A stretch of DNA of 64,000 bases, taken from contig JALEPJ010000030.1 in NCBI GenBank assembly GCA_022766385.1, forward strand, positions 1 through 64,000, given 5' to 3'. Positions within the stretch are counted from its first letter, which is position 1. The number at the start of each line of letters is the position of its first letter. Made by a program: the position numbers and the translations under genes. Origin of the DNA: Rikenellaceae bacterium (GTDB taxonomy: Bacteria > Bacteroidota > Bacteroidia > Bacteroidales > UBA932). The notes under the pieces are model-generated. The model did not search any database, was not told the DNA's origin, and saw nothing but the letters and a program-made list of their open reading frames with translations. Below are positions 57,310 through 64,000 of this stretch, one piece after another.

Positions 57310-57861
57310 ATGAAAAAAGAACTCAAAGATCAGATTATTGAAAGCATCTCAGCCCTCATTTCAGAATATCCTAACTTCTACATCACGGATATTGAAGGTC
57401 TGAATGCCAAGGATACTTGCAAGCTCCGTCGTGCTTGCTTCGAGAAGGAAGTTAAGCTCGTCGTAGTCAAGAACACTCTTTTCGCTCACGTACTCAAGTC
57501 TATCCAGAACGAGGAGATGCAGAAGCTGCTCGAGTGCCTCAAGGGCAACACAGCCATTATGTACTCTCAGGTTCCAAGCGCTCCTGGAAAGCTTATCAAG
57601 AAGCTTAACAAGGAGGGTATGGCTAAGCCGGTAGTAAAGGGTGCATATGTTCAGGAGTGTGCTTTCATCGGTGCTGACAAGCTTGATCAGCTCGCAGCTA
57701 TCAAGACCAGGGAAGAGCTCATCGGCGATATCATCGGACTTCTCCAGTCTCCTGCTCGCCGCGTAATCGCAGCTCTCCAGAATGTTACCGAAGATCAGGC
57801 TGAAGACGCTATCGTCAAGGCACTTGCTGCAGCCAAGGCAGAAGCTCCTGCTGCAGAATAA
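57310..57861 (+). CDS. rplJ: 50S ribosomal protein L10
   Basis: 183 aa; N-terminal rRNA-binding domain (RRACFEKEVKLVVVKNTLF) and a C-terminal helix that binds L7/L12 dimers, ending Ala/Glu-rich. Only 14 bases separate it from rplA, so the long L10 autoregulatory leader known from E. coli is absent. Confidence 0.96.
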   Translation: MKKELKDQIIESISALISEYPNFYITDIEGLNAKDTCKLRRACFEKEVKLVVVKNTLFAHVLKSIQNEEMQKLLECLKGNTAIMYSQVPSAPGKLIKKLNKEGMAKPVVKGAYVQECAFIGADKLDQLAAIKTREELIGDIIGLLQSPARRVIAALQNVTEDQAEDAIVKALAAAKAEAPAAE

Positions 57862-57904
57862 TTTCAGAACAATAAACAATAACAAATAAATAGATTAAAG
57901 AATT

Positions 57905-58276
57905 ATGGCAGACGTAAAAGCACTCGCAGAAGAGTTGGTAAACTTGACTGTGAAAGATGTTCAGGAACTTGCTAACATCCTCAAGGAAGAATATGGTATC
58001 GAGCCTGCAGCAGCTGCAGCAGTTGTAGTTGCAGACGGTGGCGCAGCAGCAGGTCCTGCTGAGCAGACTGAGTTCGATGTAATCCTCAAGTCAGCTGGTG
58101 CAGCTAAGCTTGGTGTGATTAAGGTTGTCAAGGAGGCTCTCGGTCTTGGTCTTAAGGAGGCTAAGGAGCTTGTTGACAAGTGCCCTACCCCACTTAAGGA
58201 GAAAGTATCTAACGCAGAGGCAGAGCAGCTTAAGGCTACTCTTGAAGAGGCAGGTGCAGAAGTTGAGATTAAGTAA
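57905..58276 (+). CDS. rplL: 50S ribosomal protein L7/L12
   Basis: 123 aa; N-terminal dimerisation domain, Ala-rich hinge (residues 33-52) and C-terminal factor-binding domain ([20 protein letters not shown]). Followed by a strong hairpin before rpoB. Confidence 0.97.
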   Translation: MADVKALAEELVNLTVKDVQELANILKEEYGIEPAAAAAVVVADGGAAAGPAEQTEFDVILKSAGAAKLGVIKVVKEALGLGLKEAKELVDKCPTPLKEKVSNAEAEQLKATLEEAGAEVEIK

Positions 58277-58310
58277 CTTCGCCCCCTTCCCTGCTTAGGG
58301 AACAAAATCA

Positions 58311-58343
58311 GGTTTAGAGCCGTTTCAGGCTCTAAACCTTTTT
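58311..58343 (+). terminator. Attenuator between rplL and rpoB
   Basis: GGTTTAGAGCC pairs perfectly with GGCTCTAAACC (11 bp) around GTTTCA, followed by TTTTT. It sits where E. coli has its rplL-rpoB attenuator, so ribosomal transcripts would exceed rpoBC transcripts. Confidence 0.9.
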
Positions 58344-58380
58344 GTCGTATAAACTTTTTCCTTATTTCCAAAGGCAGAAT

Positions 58381-61300
58381 ATGTCAATAAAGACTAATAA
58401 TAAGCGAGTTAACTTCGCAACATCAAAAATCCTGGACTATCCGGACCTTCTTGAGGTTCAGCTGAAGTCGTTCAAGAACTTCTTCCAGCTCGAGACCACA
58501 CCAGAAAACCGTAAGAACGAAGGTCTTTATCAGGTCTTCCAGGAAATATTCCCAATCGAAGATACAAGGAATAATTACAAGCTGGAGTTCATAGATTATT
58601 TCATCGAACCCCCGCAGTATTCGATTGAAGAGTGTCTTGAGAGAGGACTGACATACAGCGTTCCTCTAAAGGCTAAACTCCGCCTTTCTTGTACAGACCC
58701 GGAGCACGAGGAATTCGATACACGCGTCCAGGACGTATATCTCGGAAATATTCCGTATATGACACCTGCCGGAACTTTTGTCATCAACGGTTCCGAGCGC
58801 ATTATCGTATCACAGCTCCACAGGTCCCCTGGCGTGTTCTTTGACCAGAGCATGCACGCAAACGGTACAAAACTCTATTCTGCACGTATTATCCCATTCA
58901 AGGGATCATGGATCGAGTTCGCTACTGACATCAACAATGTCATGTATGCATACATCGACAGAAAGAAGAAATTACCTGTAACCACACTTCTCAGAGCGAT
59001 CGGTTACAACAGCGATAAAGACATCATCGACATCTTCGGCCTGGCTGACGAGGTGGAAGTGAACGAAGAGTCACTCAGAGCCAACGAAGGCCGTGTTCTC
59101 GCTGCCAAGGTTCTCAAGACCTGGGTCGAGGACTTCGAGGATGAGGATACCGGTGAGGTCATTCCTATTGAGAGAACCCAGCCTATCGTTGAGAGAGGCC
59201 AGGTGCTCGACGATGAGACGATCGAGGCTATACTCGGCACTGACGTAAAGAGCATCCTTCTCCAGAAGGACGAGGCCAATACCAACGAGTACGCCATCAT
59301 CTTCAACACTCTCCAGAAAGACCCTACCAATACCGAATACGAGGCTGTCAGCTATATCTACAAACAGCTTCGCAATTCAGAACCACCTGATGAGAACACC
59401 GCACGTGACGTCATCGAGAAGCTCTTCTTCTCCGAGAAGAGATACGATTTGGGCAATGTGGGAAGATATCGTCTCAACAAGAAGCTTAACCTCACCACCG
59501 GTGAGGATGTAAGAGTCCTTACAAACAACGATATCATCGATATCATCAAGTACCTCATCCAGCTTATCAATTCGAAGGCTACGGTGGATGATATCGACCA
59601 TTTGAGCAACAGACGCGTGCGCACTGTAGGCGAACAGCTTGCAAACCAGTTCAGTGTGGGTCTTTCAAGAATGGCGAGAACCATACGCGAAAGAATGAAC
59701 GTGAGAGACAGCGAGCAGTTCAATCCTATTGACCTTATCAATGCGAAGACCCTTTCGTCTGTCATCAATTCATTCTTCGGTACAAGCCAGCTGTCACAGT
59801 TCATGGACCAGACCAATCCTCTGGCCGAGGTGACACACAAGAGAAGACTTTCAGCTCTCGGTCCTGGCGGATTGAGCCGAGACAGAGCAGGTTTCGAGGT
59901 TCGAGACGTGCACTATACCCATTACGGACGCCTCTGCCCTATCGAGTCTCCTGAAGGACCTAACATCGGTCTTATCTCTTCTCTTTGCGTTTACGCGAAG
60001 ATTAACGAGCTTGGATTCATTGAGACTCCATACCGTGAGGTTAAGAACGGTGTCGTCAATCTTTCAGATGAAGGATGGCACTTTATGAGCGCTGAAGAGG
60101 AAGAGGACAAATACGTCTCTCTTGCCAATGTAAAGATGAGTGATGACGGCGTTATCGAGGATGACAGAATCCAGTGCCGTCTCGAGGCCGACTTCCCTGT
60201 TGTTACCAAGGAAGAGGTTGACTATATGGACGTTGCCCCTAACCAGATGGCATCAGTCGCAGCTTCACTCATTCCTTTCCTTGAGCACGATGATGCGCAC
60301 CGTGCATTGATGGGTGCGAACATGATGAGACAGGCTGTGCCTCTCCTTGCACCTGAATCCCCTATCGTAGGTACAGGCCTCGAGGAGAGAGTCTGCATTG
60401 ACTCAAGGACTCAGGTTATCGCCGAGCGCAGAGGCGAAGTCACTTATGTTGACGCCAACGAAATCCACGTCAAGTACGAGCGTAGCGACGATGAGAGATT
60501 CGTCAGCTTCGCACCGGAGGAGACCGTTTACAAAATGCCTATTTACAGAAGGACCAACCAGAGTACTACCATTACTCTCAAGCCTATCGTCAGAAAGGGC
60601 CAGATTGTAGAGGCAGGTCAGGTTCTTACCGAAGGATACGCTACCCAGAACGGAGAGCTTGCCCTCGGTAGAAACCTTATGGTTGCGTTCATGCCTTGGA
60701 AGGGTTACAACTATGAGGACGCCATTGTCCTTTCAGAAGAGATGGTGAAGTGGGATATACTCACTTCAGTCCACGTAGATGAATACCTCACTGAGGTGCG
60801 CGATACAAAACGCGGTCCTGAGGAGCTTACATCCGATATTCCTAACGTAAGCGAGGATGCCACCAAGGATCTCGATTCCAATGGTATCGTCAGAATAGGA
60901 GCTCATATTGAGCCGGGTGACATTATGATCGGTAAGATCACCCCTAAGGGCGAGAGCGATCCGTCACCAGAGGAGAAACTTCTCAAAGCCATCTTCGGTG
61001 ACAAGGCCGGTGATGTTAAGGATGCCTCACTCAAGGCTAATCCTTCTCTCAGCGGTACCGTTGTCAAGACAGCTCTTTATGCTAAGCTTGCCAAGGAAAG
61101 CGGCAGAAAGGCCAGCGCTTCCAAGGCAGAGCAGAAGGCAAAGCTCGACAAGAAGCAGGAGCTCTACGATATGGCATACGAGAAACTCCGCTCAGAGTTC
61201 ATCCAGAAGCTGACCGTTCTCACAAAGAACAAGAAGAGCGCCGGAGTAAGCGACCTTTACGGTGTCGAGATTATCGAGAAGGACAAGAAGTACACCGCAG

Positions 61301-62205
61301 AGCTTCTCAAGAGCATTGATTATAACAATATCAACTCGAACAAGTGGACTACCGACAAGGAGACCAATATCCTCATTCGCGACCTCATCAACAACTACTG
61401 CCTCACACAGAAGACAGCAGCAGCCAAGTGCAAGAGGGAGATGGATATGATCAAGGTCGGTGACGAACTCCAGAACGGTGTGATGCAGCTCGCGAAGGTA
61501 TACATTGCCAAGAAGAGAAAAATCACTGTCGGTGACAAGATGGCGGGTCGTCACGGTAACAAGGGTATAGTCGCAAAGATTGTAAGACAGGAGGATATGC
61601 CGTTCCTTAACGACGGTACACCTGTCGATATCGTGCTCAACCCTCTCGGTGTGCCTTCACGTATGAACCTTGGACAGATTTACGAGACTGTACTCGGATG
61701 GGCCGGCAAGGAACTTGGTCTCAAGTTCAGTACCCCTATCTTCGACGGTGCAAGCCTTGATGAGATTTGCCAGCTTACCGAAAAGGCCGGAGTTCCTATG
61801 TATGGAAAGTCATATCTCCGCGACGGAGGCACCGGTGACCTGTTTGATCAGCCTGCTACCGTAGGTATCATCTATATGATTAAGCTCGGTCATATGGTTG
61901 ATGACAAGATGCACGCAAGAAGCATCGGTCCATACTCTCTCATCACTCAGCAGCCTCTCGGAGGTAAGGCTCAGTTCGGAGGACAGCGTTTCGGAGAAAT
62001 GGAGGTTTGGGCACTGGAGGCATTCGGTGCAGCCAATATACTTCAGGAAATCCTTACAGTCAAGTCTGATGATGTCACAGGACGTTCAAAGACCTACGAA
62101 GCCATCGTCAAGGGTGACCCTATGCCTACGCCGGGCGTACCTGAGTCGCTCAACGTATTGCTCCACGAGCTCAGAGGTCTCGGACTCAAGGTTACATTGG
62201 ATTAA
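58381..62205 (+). CDS. rpoB: RNA polymerase beta subunit
   Basis: 1274 aa from the ATG at 58381; in-frame codons upstream overlap the attenuator. The rifampicin pocket reads [32 protein letters not shown] in two parts ([17 protein letters not shown], then [13 protein letters not shown]) and keeps the Asp, His and Ser of sensitive enzymes. A lineage insertion rich in Lys ([18 protein letters not shown] and on) is typical of Bacteroidota beta. [10 protein letters not shown] near the C-terminal part is conserved. Confidence 0.97.
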   Translation: MSIKTNNKRVNFATSKILDYPDLLEVQLKSFKNFFQLETTPENRKNEGLYQVFQEIFPIEDTRNNYKLEFIDYFIEPPQYSIEECLERGLTYSVPLKAKLRLSCTDPEHEEFDTRVQDVYLGNIPYMTPAGTFVINGSERIIVSQLHRSPGVFFDQSMHANGTKLYSARIIPFKGSWIEFATDINNVMYAYIDRKKKLPVTTLLRAIGYNSDKDIIDIFGLADEVEVNEESLRANEGRVLAAKVLKTWVEDFEDEDTGEVIPIERTQPIVERGQVLDDETIEAILGTDVKSILLQKDEANTNEYAIIFNTLQKDPTNTEYEAVSYIYKQLRNSEPPDENTARDVIEKLFFSEKRYDLGNVGRYRLNKKLNLTTGEDVRVLTNNDIIDIIKYLIQLINSKATVDDIDHLSNRRVRTVGEQLANQFSVGLSRMARTIRERMNVRDSEQFNPIDLINAKTLSSVINSFFGTSQLSQFMDQTNPLAEVTHKRRLSALGPGGLSRDRAGFEVRDVHYTHYGRLCPIESPEGPNIGLISSLCVYAKINELGFIETPYREVKNGVVNLSDEGWHFMSAEEEEDKYVSLANVKMSDDGVIEDDRIQCRLEADFPVVTKEEVDYMDVAPNQMASVAASLIPFLEHDDAHRALMGANMMRQAVPLLAPESPIVGTGLEERVCIDSRTQVIAERRGEVTYVDANEIHVKYERSDDERFVSFAPEETVYKMPIYRRTNQSTTITLKPIVRKGQIVEAGQVLTEGYATQNGELALGRNLMVAFMPWKGYNYEDAIVLSEEMVKWDILTSVHVDEYLTEVRDTKRGPEELTSDIPNVSEDATKDLDSNGIVRIGAHIEPGDIMIGKITPKGESDPSPEEKLLKAIFGDKAGDVKDASLKANPSLSGTVVKTALYAKLAKESGRKASASKAEQKAKLDKKQELYDMAYEKLRSEFIQKLTVLTKNKKSAGVSDLYGVEIIEKDKKYTAELLKSIDYNNINSNKWTTDKETNILIRDLINNYCLTQKTAAAKCKREMDMIKVGDELQNGVMQLAKVYIAKKRKITVGDKMAGRHGNKGIVAKIVRQEDMPFLNDGTPVDIVLNPLGVPSRMNLGQIYETVLGWAGKELGLKFSTPIFDGASLDEICQLTEKAGVPMYGKSYLRDGGTGDLFDQPATVGIIYMIKLGHMVDDKMHARSIGPYSLITQQPLGGKAQFGGQRFGEMEVWALEAFGAANILQEILTVKSDDVTGRSKTYEAIVKGDPMPTPGVPESLNVLLHELRGLGLKVTLD

Positions 62206-62232
62206 TAACAGACAGTTTGAACGATAAGAAAT

Positions 62233-64000
62233 ATGCCTACTTTCAATACAAAAGAAAACAAAGTCAAGAGCAATTTCCAGAGAATCAGCATCTCGCTGGC
62301 TTCTCCTGAGGATATCACCGAAAGATCCCGCGGAGAGGTTCTGAAGCCTGAGACAGTCAACTACAGAACCTACAAGCCGGAAAGGGACGGTCTTTTCTGT
62401 GAGAAGATCTTCGGTCCTACCAAGGATTACGAATGCTACTGCGGAAAGTACAAGAGAATCCGCTATCGTGGAATCGTCTGCGACAGGTGTAAGGTCGAGG
62501 TAACTGAAAAGAAGGTCCGCAGAGAGAGGATGGGTCATATCACCCTCACTGTCCCTGTTGCTCATATCTGGTATTTCAAGTCAGCTCCAAACAAGATTTC
62601 CGCATTGCTCGGAATTCCTGCAAAGAAACTTGAGTCTGTAATTTACTACGAAAAGTACATCGTGCTCCAGCAGGGTGCGAGCCAGAATTATCCTAAACTC
62701 GAACTCCTCACCGAGGGCGAATACATTGACGAGCTTGCAAACCTGCCTGATAACAACAACCTGCCTGACAGTGATCCTAACAAGTTCATTGCCAAGATGG
62801 GTGCTGAGGGTATCTATGACCTTCTCAAGGAGATTGATGTGGATGCGCTTGGAAAGGAACTCCGCGACAGAATGAAGTCCGAGTCATCGCAGCAGAGAAA
62901 AGCCGAGATACTCAAGAGACTCTCCGTTGTAAAGTGGTTCCAGGAGTCAAAGAACATAAACCGTCCTGAGTGGATGATTATGAATGTAATTCCTGTCATC
63001 CCACCTGATCTCCGCCCTCTCGTTCCGCTTGATGGAGGCCGTTTCGCGACTTCTGACCTCAACGACCTTTACAGAAGGGTTATCATCAGAAACAACCGTC
63101 TTAAGAAGCTCATGGAGATCAACGCTCCGGAGGTTATTCTTAGAAACGAGAAGCGTATGCTTCAGGAGGCTGTGGATTCTCTCTTTGACAACTCAAAGAA
63201 GTCTTCGGCAGTGAAGAGCGAGTCCAACAGGGCTCTCAAATCACTCTCAGACAGCTTGAAGGGTAAGCAGGGACGTTTCCGTCAGAACCTTCTCGGTAAG
63301 CGTGTTGACTACTCGGCACGTTCGGTTATCGTCGTAGGACCTGAACTCAATATGCACGAGTGCGGTCTTCCTAAGCTTATGGCAGCTGAACTCTACAAAC
63401 CTTTCATCATCAGGAAATTGATTGAGAGAGGAATCGTAAAGACAGTCAAGTCAGCCAAGAAGATTGTGGACCGCAAGGATCCTGTTATCTGGGACATCCT
63501 CGAGAATGTGATGAAGGGACATCCGGTTCTTCTCAACCGTGCACCTACCCTCCACAGACTCGGTATCCAGGCCTTCCAGCCAAGGATGATAGAAGGAAAG
63601 GCTATCCAGCTCCACCCTCTCGCTTGTACGGCCTTCAACGCCGACTTCGATGGTGACCAGATGGCTGTCCATCTCCCACTCGGCAATGCAGCAATAATGG
63701 AGGCTCAGCTCCTTATGCTGGGCTCACACAATATTCTCAACCCTGCCAACGGCGCTCCTATCACCGTACCTTCACAGGATATGGTGCTCGGACTCTACTA
63801 CGTAACCAAGGAGAGACCGGGAGCCAAGGGAAGCGGAATGAAATTCTATGGACCTGAGGAGGTCATCATCGCCTACAACGAGAAAGTCATCGATATGCAC
63901 GCTCTCGTAGAGGTAAGGCTTCCAGTTGACAAGATGGACCCTTCAAAGGGCACTCATATGGTACAGACCACTGCAGGACGTATCATTGTCAATGAGTATG
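62233..64000 (+). CDS. rpoC: RNA polymerase beta-prime subunit, 5' part
   Basis: Open to the window edge, about 589 codons visible. N-terminal zinc site [13 protein letters not shown]...CDRC, the clamp and rudder region, and the catalytic Mg motif NADFDGDQM encoded at 63637-63663. It follows rpoB by 27 bases. The rest lies outside the window. Confidence 0.97.
   Translation, partial: MPTFNTKENKVKSNFQRISISLASPEDITERSRGEVLKPETVNYRTYKPERDGLFCEKIFGPTKDYECYCGKYKRIRYRGIVCDRCKVEVTEKKVRRERMGHITLTVPVAHIWYFKSAPNKISALLGIPAKKLESVIYYEKYIVLQQGASQNYPKLELLTEGEYIDELANLPDNNNLPDSDPNKFIAKMGAEGIYDLLKEIDVDALGKELRDRMKSESSQQRKAEILKRLSVVKWFQESKNINRPEWMIMNVIPVIPPDLRPLVPLDGGRFATSDLNDLYRRVIIRNNRLKKLMEINAPEVILRNEKRMLQEAVDSLFDNSKKSSAVKSESNRALKSLSDSLKGKQGRFRQNLLGKRVDYSARSVIVVGPELNMHECGLPKLMAAELYKPFIIRKLIERGIVKTVKSAKKIVDRKDPVIWDILENVMKGHPVLLNRAPTLHRLGIQAFQPRMIEGKAIQLHPLACTAFNADFDGDQMAVHLPLGNAAIMEAQLLMLGSHNILNPANGAPITVPSQDMVLGLYYVTKERPGAKGSGMKFYGPEEVIIAYNEKVIDMHALVEVRLPVDKMDPSKGTHMVQTTAGRIIVNEY

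Overview
The window is a chromosomal segment of a Bacteroidales bacterium (phylum Bacteroidota). This is inferred from several features. There is a complete MoxR/Bat aerotolerance locus. Meso-diaminopimelate dehydrogenase sits in a lysC-dapB-dapA-ddh cluster. Lipobox surface proteins are present, and start codons lack obvious Shine-Dalgarno sequences. Above all, the promoters read TTTG-N19-TAnnTTTG, the Bacteroidota housekeeping sigma consensus, in perfect form in front of tRNA-Val, the tRNA-tuf array and the 391-aa gene at 9893-11068. The family cannot be fixed from this window; an uncultured gut-type Bacteroidales lineage is plausible. Almost everything is core genome. I see no phage, insertion sequence, transposase or CRISPR array.

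Layout. 0-12.5 kb: a mtnN-luxS pair (activated methyl cycle), groES-groEL, glyA, a SpoU methyltransferase, ppdK, a PIN-PhoH ATPase behind a PurL-derived pseudo-enzyme, and folC. 12.5-23.9 kb: a giant alpha-2-macroglobulin-like protein coupled to folC, tRNA-Val in a repeat-bearing intergenic region, then an envelope block (OmpA-like porin, small lipoprotein, 1014-aa coiled-coil lipoprotein). 23.6-27.7 kb: a small promoter-to-terminator transcript followed by lysC-dapB-dapA-ddh, which makes meso-DAP and lysine precursors. 27.7-36.0 kb: a seven-gene minus-strand operon, moxR-DUF58-(339 aa)-batA-batB-batC-batDE, with BatD and BatE fused in one frame. 36.0-53.4 kb: truA, exbB-exbD-tonB, an rluB-type pseudouridine synthase with a long low-complexity N-terminus, era, parC, aroK, recJ, lysS, a TrmH-family methylase, aroE, ssb, an MFS transporter and dxs. 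53.4-64 kb: tRNA Thr-Tyr-Gly-Thr, tuf, tRNA-Trp, secE, nusG, rplKAJL, rpoB and the start of rpoC. This is the same order as thrU-tyrU-glyT-thrT-tufB-secE-nusG-rplKAJL-rpoBC of E. coli, with a tRNA-Trp added.

The most unusual items are these: (i) the 391-aa protein at 9893-11068, which reads as the C-terminal half of a large-type FGAM synthase that has lost its catalytic signatures; (ii) the 23.64-23.80 kb transcript upstream of lysC, which could be an attenuator with a Lys-rich leader peptide or a free-standing 6S-like RNA; (iii) a three-copy repeat with a C-run (17.8, 18.3 and 18.4 kb) around tRNA-Val; (iv) the BatD-BatE fusion that keeps the internal BatE start and signal peptide; (v) a perfect palindrome over a putative groESL promoter. 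All calls come from reading the sequence and from family knowledge; no database search was run.
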